Positions 17,814 through 26,155 of a stretch of DNA of 64,000 bases are shown one piece after another. Each line of letters starts with the position of its first letter. Position 1 is the stretch's first letter. Both the position numbers and the translations under genes were made by a program. Source of the DNA: Luteolibacter rhizosphaerae (GTDB taxonomy: Bacteria > Verrucomicrobiota > Verrucomicrobiia > Verrucomicrobiales > Akkermansiaceae); NCBI RefSeq assembly GCF_025950095.1, contig NZ_JAPDDR010000009.1:186001-250000 (forward strand). Reading direction: 5' to 3'. Below the pieces are notes generated by a model, which was not told where the DNA came from, searched no databases, and worked only from the letters and a program-made list of their open reading frames with translations.

Positions 17814-18707
17814 ATGAACCGTTGGTGGATCTATCAGAAGGAGCGCTTCCCGCTGCTCGCACACGGCCCCTTGATTGCGGCCTTTAGCGCCTGCGCCGTT
17901 TCCTTCTCTTCCCTGATCCGGCACGCGCCCCTGCCCGGCTGGGAGATGTATCTCACCGCCTTCGTCGTCTGCCTCCTGATGTTCCTCCAGCTCCGCATCG
18001 CGGACGAGTTCAAGGATTTCGAGGATGACTCCCGCTGGCGACCCTACCGCCCGGTCCCGCGGGGCCTGGTAAAACTTTCGGAACTCCGCATCCTTTTCAT
18101 CATCGCCGCTGCGATCCAGCTCGGCCTGGTGCTGTGGCTCGATCCGCGACTCGTCTGGGTGCTCGGCATCGCGTGGACCTACCTCGCGCTGATGAGCGTG
18201 GAGTTCTTCTGTCGCGAATGGCTGAAGGCTCGCCCCATCGTTTATCTCGTCAGCCACATGGGCATCATGCCCCTGGTGGACTTCTTCGGCACCGCATGCG
18301 AATGGCTCCCGCGCGCGGGAACCGCTCCGCAGGGCCTCGGATGGTTCCTCGCGGCCAGCTTCTTCAATGGCGTGGTGATCGAGCTGGGACGCAAGCTGCG
18401 GCAACCCGCCGATGAAGAGGAGGGTGTGGAGACCTACAGCGCACTCTGGGGCATGCGGCGCGGCGTCACCGTGTGGCTCTTCACGCTGCTTGCCACGCTC
18501 GCCTGCGCACTCATGGCCGCCCGCTCGATCGAGTTCATCACGCCGGTCGCCATCGGACTTGGCGCGGTGCTCCTGATCGCCTTGGCCGCGATCTTCGGCT
18601 ACGCTCACCGCGGGATGTCCGGTAAGAAGATCGAGGCGGTTTCCGCCCTCTGGACCCTCGCTCTCTACCTCCTTCTCGGCCTCGTGCCGATCTGGCTGAA
18701 ACACTGA
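17814..18707 (+). CDS. UbiA-family prenyltransferase
   Basis: The 297-residue polytopic membrane protein (about eight or nine hydrophobic segments) carries both Asp-rich motifs of the UbiA superfamily. The first is RIADEFKDFEDD (61-72) followed by RPYRPVPRGLV; the second is around IELGRKLRQPADEEEGVETY (189-208). Such enzymes transfer a prenyl diphosphate to an aromatic or other lipid acceptor at the membrane, with Mg2+ held by the Asp residues. It starts 11 bases after the HMGR-like gene and ends 3 bases before the PEP-synthase-like gene. It is not obviously UbiA, MenA, COX10 or a chlorophyll synthase, so the acceptor is unknown. Confidence 0.85.
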   Translation: MNRWWIYQKERFPLLAHGPLIAAFSACAVSFSSLIRHAPLPGWEMYLTAFVVCLLMFLQLRIADEFKDFEDDSRWRPYRPVPRGLVKLSELRILFIIAAAIQLGLVLWLDPRLVWVLGIAWTYLALMSVEFFCREWLKARPIVYLVSHMGIMPLVDFFGTACEWLPRAGTAPQGLGWFLAASFFNGVVIELGRKLRQPADEEEGVETYSALWGMRRGVTVWLFTLLATLACALMAARSIEFITPVAIGLGAVLLIALAAIFGYAHRGMSGKKIEAVSALWTLALYLLLGLVPIWLKH

Positions 18708-18710
18708 TTC

Positions 18711-21149
18711 ATGAGCTTTCTCTTCCCCGCTTCCAACATCCCGGGCCTCGGCGGCAAGGGCGCGGCACTCGCCAAACTCGGCGAGGCCGGATTCGAGGTA
18801 CCCGCATGGTTCGCCGTGCCTCCTGCCGCCACATGGAGCGAGGAGGAATTGGCCGCCGCTGTCACACGGCTTGGCGAGGGCCCCTTCGCCGTCCGGTCCT
18901 CGGCCACGATGGAGGATGGCGCGGGGCATTCTTTCGCCGGCCAGTTTGAAACCTTCCTTGTGGTCCCTGCGGATCAGATTGCGGGGAAGATCAACGCGGT
19001 CCGCGACTCGGCCCGGCACGACTCTGTCCTCACCTACTGCCGGGAACGCAACCTGCCGCTCCCTGAACCACCGACCGTGCTCGTCCAGCACATGGTCCTG
19101 CCGCGCGCCGCGGGCGTGGCCTTCTCCGCAGATCCCGTGACCGGCCGACGCAGTGTCGCGCTGGTATCCGCCGTGGAAGGAACCGGCGAGAAGCTGGTAT
19201 CCGGCGATGTCGATGGCGAGAACTGGCGGATCGGAGTGGAAACGCTTGAACCGCCTGCCAACGCGCTCCTCAAGGAAGAGGAAGCCCGCGAAATCGCGGA
19301 GCTCGCCCGCGATTGCGCCGAATACTTCGGCCGTCCGCAGGACATCGAGTGGGCCATCGATTCAGGCGGCAAGCTCTGGCTCCTGCAGTCCCGTCCCATC
19401 ACCACTCTCGCAAACCTCGCCGATCCGGATGAAACCCTGCGGGTCTGGGATAACAGCAACATCGCGGAGAGCTACGGTGGCGTCACCACGCCCCTCACCT
19501 TCTCCTTCGCCCGCCGGATCTATGAGTCCGTGTATCGCGAGTTCTGCCGCCTGATGTCGGTCCCCGCCGACCGCATCGAGCGCGCCGATGATGTCTTCCC
19601 GCAGATGCTGGGGCTCATCCGCGGCCGCACCTACTACAACCTTGCGAGTTGGTATCGCGTGCTCGCCCTGCTGCCCGGCTTCCAGCTCAACCGCTCTTTC
19701 ATGGAGCAGATGATGGGCGTGAAGGAACCGCTGCCCGAACCGCTGGTGCAGAAGATCATCGCGGAATCGACCGTCAGCCGCAGCGCTGACATGCGGGCCT
19801 TGGTCGGCACCTGCATCGGCTTGATCCGCCAGCTTCTCGGGCTTCGCAAGCAAGTGGCAGCCTTCCAAGTGCGACTCGATACCGCGTTGGCTCCGACTCC
19901 CATTCCGCTTTCCGAAATGAGCGGAGAAGACCTCGTCGCCCACTACCGCGAGTTGGAGCGCAAGCTCCTTAAGCGCTGGGACGCACCTCTGGTGAACGAC
20001 TTCTTCGCCATGATCTACTACGGCGTCCTCCGTAGCTTGTGCACGAAGTGGGCCGGAGATACGGATGGCACCCTGCAGAACGACCTGCTCGCCCACACCG
20101 GTGGCATCGTTAGCGCGGAGCCGCCCCGCCGCATCATCCGCATGGCCCGGCTCGCCATGGAGGTTTCCGGTCTTCCGGCCATGCTGGCGGACCCTAAGCT
20201 CACGGCAAAGGAGAAGCTCGCCGCGGTGAAACGCCACGGCTCGCTCGGCGCGGAGTTCGAACTTTATCTCGCTGACTTCGGCGATCGCTGTCTGGAGGAG
20301 CTTAAGCTCGAAAGCCCCACGGTGAAGGACGATGCCTCCACCCTGCTGTCCTCGATCGGTGCCTTGGCCCTCCGTGGCAATCTTCCTGACGAGGAACAGC
20401 AACAGCTTCCGGCTCCAGCCCCCTCTCTCAAAGGATTCTTCCAGCAACTCATCTTCACCCACGTTCTCAAGCAAACGCGCGAACGCGTCCGCTGCCGCGA
20501 GAATCTCCGCTTCGAGCGCACACGGCTTTTCGGGCGGGTACGTTCCGTCCTTCGCGAGCTTGGCAAACGCCTGCATGCGGATGACCGCTTGGAATCGCCG
20601 GAGGATGTCTTCTATCTGGAGCTCGGCGAGGTGCTGTCCGCATGGGAGGCTACCGGCACCACCGCCCGCTTGGCCGATCTGGCAGCTCTCCGCCGCGCGG
20701 AGTTCGATGGCTATCGTCAGGAAGAGGCCCCTCCCGATCGCTTCGAGACCCACGGTCCGGTCCATCGCTACACCGCCTTCGAGTCCACGCGTCAGGAGGA
20801 AACCGGCCCTGCGGATGCGAGCGGGATCAAGGGTATCGGTGCCTGCCCCGGAAAAGTTACCGGTCGCGTGCGCGTGGTGATGGATCCGCGCAATGCCCGT
20901 CTCGAACCCGGGGAGATCCTCGTCGCCCAGCAAACCGACCCCGGCTGGGTAGTCCTCTTCCCCGCAGCCTCCGGTCTCTTGGTCGAACGCGGCAGCTTGC
21001 TCTCTCACTCCGCCATCGTCTCCCGCGAACTCCGCCTGCCCTGCATCGTTTCCCTCAGCCGCATCACCACCATCCTCGAGACCGGCGACCTGGTCGAGAT
21101 GGATGGCAAGACCGGCGAAGTCCGCATTCTGGAAGCCCCCCATGAGTAA
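18711..21149 (+). CDS. PEP-synthase/rifampicin-phosphotransferase-like enzyme
   Basis: The 812-residue product has an N-terminal ATP-grasp domain of the PPDK/PEP-synthase type (PFAVRSSATMEDGAGHSFAG, AGVAFSADPVTG, DIEWAIDSGGKLWLLQSRPI). A long middle part follows, then a C-terminal swivelling phosphohistidine domain with catalytic His766 (GSLLSHSAIVSRELRLPCIV). The PEP/pyruvate-binding TIM barrel of true PEP synthase is absent. The ATP-grasp/middle/phosphohistidine order is that of rifampicin phosphotransferase, where ATP and an alcohol give a phosphorylated alcohol plus AMP and phosphate. A role in phosphorylating a pathway intermediate is therefore plausible but unproven. It starts 3 bases after the UbiA gene and overlaps the next gene by 8 bases. 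Confidence 0.86.
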   Translation: MSFLFPASNIPGLGGKGAALAKLGEAGFEVPAWFAVPPAATWSEEELAAAVTRLGEGPFAVRSSATMEDGAGHSFAGQFETFLVVPADQIAGKINAVRDSARHDSVLTYCRERNLPLPEPPTVLVQHMVLPRAAGVAFSADPVTGRRSVALVSAVEGTGEKLVSGDVDGENWRIGVETLEPPANALLKEEEAREIAELARDCAEYFGRPQDIEWAIDSGGKLWLLQSRPITTLANLADPDETLRVWDNSNIAESYGGVTTPLTFSFARRIYESVYREFCRLMSVPADRIERADDVFPQMLGLIRGRTYYNLASWYRVLALLPGFQLNRSFMEQMMGVKEPLPEPLVQKIIAESTVSRSADMRALVGTCIGLIRQLLGLRKQVAAFQVRLDTALAPTPIPLSEMSGEDLVAHYRELERKLLKRWDAPLVNDFFAMIYYGVLRSLCTKWAGDTDGTLQNDLLAHTGGIVSAEPPRRIIRMARLAMEVSGLPAMLADPKLTAKEKLAAVKRHGSLGAEFELYLADFGDRCLEELKLESPTVKDDASTLLSSIGALALRGNLPDEEQQQLPAPAPSLKGFFQQLIFTHVLKQTRERVRCRENLRFERTRLFGRVRSVLRELGKRLHADDRLESPEDVFYLELGEVLSAWEATGTTARLADLAALRRAEFDGYRQEEAPPDRFETHGPVHRYTAFESTRQEETGPADASGIKGIGACPGKVTGRVRVVMDPRNARLEPGEILVAQQTDPGWVVLFPAASGLLVERGSLLSHSAIVSRELRLPCIVSLSRITTILETGDLVEMDGKTGEVRILEAPHE

Positions 21150-22248
21150 ATCCGAGATCCAGCACCGTGCCGATTTCTCCAAGGTCCGCTACGCCCAATG
21201 CTGGGAGGACTCTCTACTGCTCGTGAAGTCCCTCCAGCCCGCGGGCCGGCATTGCCTCAGCATCGGCTCGGCCGGAGATAACAGCTTTTCCCTCCTCGCC
21301 GCCGGAGCAGCCTCCGTCACCGCGGTGGAGATGAACCCCACCCAAGTCGCTTGCATAGAACTACGCAAAGCGGCGTACCTGACCCTTGATCATCCCGCCT
21401 TCCTCGAGCTCCACGGGTCCCGGCCCTCCACCCGCAGGCCCGCCCTCTACGCCGAGTGTCGCCTCTTGCTCCCAGACGAAGCCCGCACCTTCTGGGATAC
21501 TCGTCCCGAATCCATCGCCACCGGCATCGGCGGCTGCGGTAAGTTCGAGAACTACTTCCGGCTCTTCCGCAGCCGGGTGCTGCCGATCGCACATTCCCGC
21601 AAGCGCGTCCTCTCCCTCTTGGAACCTCGCACAGCCGCCGAGCGACGCCGATTCTACGATGAGGTTTGGAACAACCGCCGCTGGCGCGCCATCTTCCAGG
21701 TCTTCTTTTCCCGCACCATGATGGGTGCCCTCGGTCGCGATCCCGAGTTCTTCAAGTATGTGGAAGGCTCCGTGGCCGACCGCATCCTCTCCCGCACCGA
21801 GCACGCCCTCGCCGTTCTCGATCCCTCGGCCAATCCCTACCTCCACTGGATTCTCACAGGCACGCATGGCGAGCATCTCCCGCATGCGCTCGAAGAGGAG
21901 AACTTCGAGATGATCCGGGTCGGTCTCCAGCAGGAGCGCTTCCGCGTCCACGGCTCGTCCATCGAGGCCTTGTTAGAATCAGAACCGGAGAAGCGCTACG
22001 ATGCCTTCAATCTGAGCGACATCTTCGAGTACATGAGCGAGGCGAACACGGAAGCGCTGCTCCGCCGCCTCGTCGCCGCCTCTAATCCCCGCGCCCGTCT
22101 GGCTTACTGGAACATGCTGGCCCCGCGCTCCCGCCCGGAAAGCATGGCTCAAGTCCTGCAACCGCGCGCCAGTGAATCCACCGCGCTCTTCCATGAAGAC
22201 CGCGCCTTCTTCTACAGCCGCTTCGTCGTGGAGGAGGTGCGGGGATGA
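21142..22248 (+). CDS. DUF3419 protein, BtaA-like SAM-dependent 3-amino-3-carboxypropyl transferase
   Basis: The 368-residue product starts at an ATG that overlaps the end of the previous gene (CATGAGTAA). It has the DUF3419 signature: YAQCWEDSLLL near the N-terminus, an SAM-binding loop CLSIGSAGDNSFSLLA (38-53), acidic strand AVEMNPTQVAC, then RFYDEVWNNRRWRAIFQVFF, FNLSDIFEYMS and LAYWNMLAPRS. The family includes BtaA, which moves the 3-amino-3-carboxypropyl group of SAM onto diacylglycerol in betaine-lipid synthesis. No BtaB-type N-methyltransferase is present nearby, so the product need not be a betaine lipid. It overlaps the next gene as ATGA. Confidence 0.85.
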   Translation: MSKSEIQHRADFSKVRYAQCWEDSLLLVKSLQPAGRHCLSIGSAGDNSFSLLAAGAASVTAVEMNPTQVACIELRKAAYLTLDHPAFLELHGSRPSTRRPALYAECRLLLPDEARTFWDTRPESIATGIGGCGKFENYFRLFRSRVLPIAHSRKRVLSLLEPRTAAERRRFYDEVWNNRRWRAIFQVFFSRTMMGALGRDPEFFKYVEGSVADRILSRTEHALAVLDPSANPYLHWILTGTHGEHLPHALEEENFEMIRVGLQQERFRVHGSSIEALLESEPEKRYDAFNLSDIFEYMSEANTEALLRRLVAASNPRARLAYWNMLAPRSRPESMAQVLQPRASESTALFHEDRAFFYSRFVVEEVRG

Positions 22249-23564
22249 CATCCGCCGAGTGGCTGGCAGTGGCCGCGGTGCTCGGAGCCCTCCTGCTCGG
22301 GCTTCCGCTATTCCGTTGGCTCTGCCGGCGCTGCGGTGCCTCCGCCGAGGTCTCCCGCAAATCGGTCCACGTCGCCATGGGTCTCGCCTGCGCGGCCTTC
22401 CCATGGATTTTCGATCGACCGCTACCGGTCTGGATTCTCGCCGCTCTTGCGACACTCCCTTTGGCCCTGCTGCGCTGGGTTCCCGCACTTCGCTCAGGCA
22501 TCGGCTCCACCCTTCACGGCGTGAAGCGCATCTCTTACGGCGAGATCCTTTTCGCGCCCGCCGTTGCCGCTGTCTTCGATCTCTCGAATGGCGATGCGCT
22601 GCTGCATGCCATCCCCGTCGGCATCCTCACCGTGGCGGACGCAGCAGGTGCCATCGCAGGCACCCGCTGGGGCCATCGGATGTATGTCTGCGGCACATCC
22701 CGCAAAAGCGTGGAAGGCTCCGCAGCCTTCCTCGCCGTTGCCTTCCTGTGCACCTTTCTTCCGCTCTGGCTCAGTGGTCGCACCGAGCCCTTCCAGACCG
22801 TCCTCATCGCACTCACCCTCGCCATTGTCTCGATGATGGCGGAGGGCATCTCGGACCGGGGCTTCGACAACCTCGTCATCCCCATCGGTTGCCATCTCCT
22901 GCTTGCCCGCTTTCTCGCCAGCAGCGATGCCGAAATGATCGTCCGCTTCGCCGCCGCCTCCTTGCTCCTCGGCCTGGTGAGCGCCGGGGCGCGCTGGAGC
23001 ACCTTGAGCGGTAGCGCGCTCATCGGTGCCGCCCTGCTCGGCTACGGCTGTGCGATCCTCGCCGATCCCCGCTTCGCCCTGCCGCTGGTCGCCATCTTCA
23101 TCTGCCATCTCGTCACCACTCGACGCCATCGTCTGGGCCAGACCTTCGACCATCGTCTGGATACAGTGATCTCCCACGCCCTCGGCAGCCTCCCTTGGTG
23201 TTTGGCCGTCGACCGCGGCTCGCTGGAACCCTCCATCGCGCTGGCCGGACTTTCCTTCGCCATGGCGATCCAGCTTACCATCGCCGATGTCGCCACACGC
23301 CATCACCTCGATCCCGGCCACCCGCGCTTCGCACGAGCCATCCTGAAAGGCTGGATCATCGGCGGATTGCCCGGACTCCTCTGGCTTTGGCATGGCTTCG
23401 ACCGCATCGCATTGCCAGCCCTCGCCGCGCTTCTCCTCACTCCGTTTGTCGCATGGTGCTGCCATCGCATCGAGTGCCGCCGCCTTGTTTCGGAAACCTC
23501 GCTGTGGATGGCCCGCGGGATACTTTCCCTCATCTGTTCCAGCACCGTCCTTTTCACGCGATGA
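22245..23564 (+). CDS. Fusion of dolichol/phytol-kinase-like domain with DUF92-like (phytyl-phosphate-kinase-like) domain
   Basis: The 439-residue polytopic membrane protein has an N-terminal half (about 1-225) of the CTP-dependent dolichol/phytol/diacylglycerol kinase family: SRKSVHVAMGLACA, KRISYGEILFAPA, TVADAAGAIAGTRWG, RKSVEGSAAFLA and EGISDRGFDNLVIP. The C-terminal half (about 226-439) resembles DUF92/TMEM19 proteins (STLSGSALIGAALLGYG, ALPLVAIFICHLVTTR, DTVISHALGSLPWCL). In plants VTE5 (phytol kinase) and VTE6 (DUF92, phytyl-phosphate kinase) catalyse successive steps, so this could be a bifunctional prenyl-alcohol to prenyl-diphosphate kinase. The kinase half is well supported and the DUF92 half is a weaker call. 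ATGA overlaps link it to both neighbours. Confidence 0.78.
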   Translation: MTSAEWLAVAAVLGALLLGLPLFRWLCRRCGASAEVSRKSVHVAMGLACAAFPWIFDRPLPVWILAALATLPLALLRWVPALRSGIGSTLHGVKRISYGEILFAPAVAAVFDLSNGDALLHAIPVGILTVADAAGAIAGTRWGHRMYVCGTSRKSVEGSAAFLAVAFLCTFLPLWLSGRTEPFQTVLIALTLAIVSMMAEGISDRGFDNLVIPIGCHLLLARFLASSDAEMIVRFAAASLLLGLVSAGARWSTLSGSALIGAALLGYGCAILADPRFALPLVAIFICHLVTTRRHRLGQTFDHRLDTVISHALGSLPWCLAVDRGSLEPSIALAGLSFAMAIQLTIADVATRHHLDPGHPRFARAILKGWIIGGLPGLLWLWHGFDRIALPALAALLLTPFVAWCCHRIECRRLVSETSLWMARGILSLICSSTVLFTR

Positions 23565-24547
23565 ATGCCACCATCCTCCATCATGACGGCCCCGGCCTAC
23601 CGGAAATCACACTCGCCGAAGGCCTGGAATCTCCTGCCGCCCTCGCTCCCGAAAGCGAGCATCCGGACGATAGGATTTCCCTCATCGAAGATGGCCGCAC
23701 CATCGCCTGCGCCAGCCTGTGGTGGACCGAAGCACCGCCGCTCGAAGGCGAGCGCGTCGGCTGCATCGGTGGCTTCGCGGCACGCGATGGCAAAGCCACT
23801 GCTATTCTGTTAGAAGCCGCGGAGCAGCGTCTGCGCGAGGCCGGCTGCACCCTCGCCATCGGTCCGATGAACGGAAACACCTGGCGACGCCACCGCTACG
23901 TGATCGAAAGCAGCGCCCGCGGCCCTTTCCTCTTGGAGCCGCGCAATCCCGTAAACTATCCCGGCTGGTGGCGCGCCTCCGGCTATCGCGAACTCTCGCG
24001 CTACTCATCCTCCGCCATGCCGCTCGATGGTTCTTCGGTCGTCGCTCCCGCCCTTAAAGCGAGATTGGAGCGCTCCGGCCTCATCATCCGCCCCCTCCAC
24101 GCGGATCGTTACGACGACGAACTCCGCGCCATCCACGCCATCAGCCTCCGCAGCTTCGCGAACAACTTCCTCTACACTCCGCTCGAAGAGGAGGGTTTCC
24201 TCGACGCCTATCGCAAGGTGAAGGACCGCGTGGATCCGGATCTGGTCCGCATCGCCGAGAAGGATAGCAAGCCTTGCGGCTTCGTCTTCGCCATCGCCGA
24301 TCTCGAAGCCGCAGCCCGCGGCGAGAAACCCGCGCTCATCGTCAAGACCCTCGCCGTCGACCCCGAATCGCGCTGCGCCGGTCTTGGCAGTCTTCTCGTC
24401 GACGAAGTCCACCGCCTCGGCCGCGAGAAAGGCTTCACCGAGGCAATCCACGCGCTGCAGCACGAGACGAATACGTCGCTCAAAATCACCGGCCGCCATC
24501 AAGGCACACCCATCCGCCGCTACGCCCTGTTCTCGAAATCGCTATGA
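23561..24547 (+). CDS. GNAT-family N-acyltransferase
   Basis: The 328-residue product starts at ATG 23561, overlapping the preceding stop (ATGA). It appears to contain two GNAT-like halves. The first has ACASLWWTEAPP, IGGFAARDGKATAILLEAAE and the characteristic GPMNGNTWRRHRYV. The second has the acetyl-CoA-binding loop within LAVDPESRCAGLGSLLVDEV. The double fold is seen in several peptide or lipid acyltransferases; the substrate is unknown. In this operon it would be suited to N-acylating the amino group added by the DUF3419 enzyme, but that is inference. A CTGTTAGA motif lies inside it at 23807. It overlaps the ligase gene by 4 bases. Confidence 0.8.
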   Translation: MNATILHHDGPGLPEITLAEGLESPAALAPESEHPDDRISLIEDGRTIACASLWWTEAPPLEGERVGCIGGFAARDGKATAILLEAAEQRLREAGCTLAIGPMNGNTWRRHRYVIESSARGPFLLEPRNPVNYPGWWRASGYRELSRYSSSAMPLDGSSVVAPALKARLERSGLIIRPLHADRYDDELRAIHAISLRSFANNFLYTPLEEEGFLDAYRKVKDRVDPDLVRIAEKDSKPCGFVFAIADLEAAARGEKPALIVKTLAVDPESRCAGLGSLLVDEVHRLGREKGFTEAIHALQHETNTSLKITGRHQGTPIRRYALFSKSL

Positions 24548-26094
24548 ACCTGGTGGCACTTCTCCGCGAGCGCGCCGCTCTTCATCCGGACCGACCCGCC
24601 CTCATCGACCGACACAAGGGCCGCGACCGCAGCGTCAGCTTCGCCGAACTCCAGCAGCGGGTCCAAAGCGGAAACACCCGCCTGAAGAAACTCGGCCTCA
24701 CCCGCGGCAGCACCATCCTTGTCTTCCAGCCGGTCTCGATCGAACTCTACGAGATTCTCCTCGCCGCCTTCCACGGCGGCCTGCGGGTCATGCTCGCCGA
24801 TCCCTCCGCCGGTCGTACATTCCTCTCCCTCTGCTGCGAACGCCTGCCACCGGATGCCTTCTTCGGCCCGTGGAAAGCCCACCTTCTCCGTCTCGCCGTA
24901 ACCGGCCTCCGCCGCATCCCGCGCGCGATCCGCTCCAGCGGCTACTTCCCCGGCACGTCCATCTGGCAAACGGACGATAGCCCCTCGCCTCTCGCCGATC
25001 TCCCCGATGAAGAGCCCGCGTTGATCACCTTCACCAGCGGCAGTACCGGCGTGCCCAAGGCCGCTGTTAGAACGCACGGCTTCCTACTCGCCCAGCATCA
25101 TGCACTTGAGAAGGCCCTCGACTTCGAGGACGGCGAGGTCGACCTCATCACGCTTCCCGTCTTCGTCCTCGCGAACCTTGCCTCGGGCCTCACCAGCGTG
25201 CTCGCGGATACCGATTTGCGCTCGCCCGGAAAGGCCGACGCTGCGGCAATCCGAGCCCAATGCAAACGCCACGGCGTGAACCGCTGTGCCGCCTCACCCG
25301 CCTTCTTCGAGGCCCTCCTCGCAGGACCGGGCCCTCTGCCAGAGCTGGCGAAGGCCTACACCGGCGGAGCCCCGGTTTTCCCCGATCTGTTAGACCGTCT
25401 TCAAGCCTCTCTTCCACAGTCGGAAGTCACCGCCGTCTTCGGCTCCACCGAGGCCGAACCGATGAGCCATCTCGGCGCGCGCGAGTATGACGAAGCCCTC
25501 GTCGCCCTCACGGGCTCGGGTCACGGTCTCTGCGCCGGCACCCCGGTTCCGGAAGTGGAACTCCGGGTGATCCGCGACCACTGGGGCCAAGCTCTCACGA
25601 AACTCTCTCCCGAGGAGTTCGACCTCCTCGCCCAACCGGCGGGCCAACCCGGTGAAGTGGTCGTCACCGGCGATCACGTCCTCTCCGGCTATCTCGGCGG
25701 TATCGGCGACAGTGAAACGAAGATCCATGTCGCGGGAAAAGTCTGGCACCGCACCGGCGATGCCGCATGGCTGGATACCGAGGGCCGCCTCTGGCTCCTT
25801 GGTCGCTGCGCCGCCAAGCTCCCCGCCGCCCCCCTCTCCCGACCCGATCTCCCTGAAGGAGCACTCGACTACCCCTTCGCGATCGAATCGGCCCTCCGCG
25901 TCCGCCACCCCGGCACCCGCACCGCCGCGCTCGGCTGGAGAGGCGAGCGCATCCTCGCCACAGCTGCCGCGGGTCTGGAGCAGGACGCCGCCGAGTTCGG
26001 CATCACCCGGGTCTTCCGCGTCGCAGCCCTGCCGCTCGACCGTCGCCACAATGCCAAGATCGACTACCCGGCCCTGCTGAAGATGCTGGAGTAG
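24544..26094 (+). CDS. AMP-dependent acyl/aryl-CoA synthetase-like ligase
   Basis: The 516-residue product is an ANL-superfamily adenylating enzyme. The phosphate-binding loop is at 161-173 (LITFTSGSTGVPKAA), the A5-type motif is FGSTEAEPMS, the A7 Asp is in HRTGDAAWLDTEGRLWLLGR, and the catalytic A10 lysine is Lys505 (RRHNAKIDYP). The overall shape and the GRLWLLGRCAAKL segment resemble OleC-like and other lipid-pathway ligases. It would activate a carboxylate as adenylate or CoA ester, or a beta-lactone precursor in the OleC case. It is the last of the overlapping genes (ATGA with the GNAT gene). aroB follows after 61 bases. Two CTGTTAGA motifs are present (25064 and 25387). Confidence 0.85.
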   Translation: MNLVALLRERAALHPDRPALIDRHKGRDRSVSFAELQQRVQSGNTRLKKLGLTRGSTILVFQPVSIELYEILLAAFHGGLRVMLADPSAGRTFLSLCCERLPPDAFFGPWKAHLLRLAVTGLRRIPRAIRSSGYFPGTSIWQTDDSPSPLADLPDEEPALITFTSGSTGVPKAAVRTHGFLLAQHHALEKALDFEDGEVDLITLPVFVLANLASGLTSVLADTDLRSPGKADAAAIRAQCKRHGVNRCAASPAFFEALLAGPGPLPELAKAYTGGAPVFPDLLDRLQASLPQSEVTAVFGSTEAEPMSHLGAREYDEALVALTGSGHGLCAGTPVPEVELRVIRDHWGQALTKLSPEEFDLLAQPAGQPGEVVVTGDHVLSGYLGGIGDSETKIHVAGKVWHRTGDAAWLDTEGRLWLLGRCAAKLPAAPLSRPDLPEGALDYPFAIESALRVRHPGTRTAALGWRGERILATAAAGLEQDAAEFGITRVFRVAALPLDRRHNAKIDYPALLKMLE

Positions 26095-26155
26095 CAGACA
26101 CTCAAGCCACGCTTCAGGGTTGGACCTTGCCGCGCCGTTGTCCATGCTCCGCGCC

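Noticed and set aside
21142-22248. Firm call of betaine-lipid synthesis
   Set aside because: The BtaB methyltransferase half is missing from the neighbourhood, so only the first type of step is supported.
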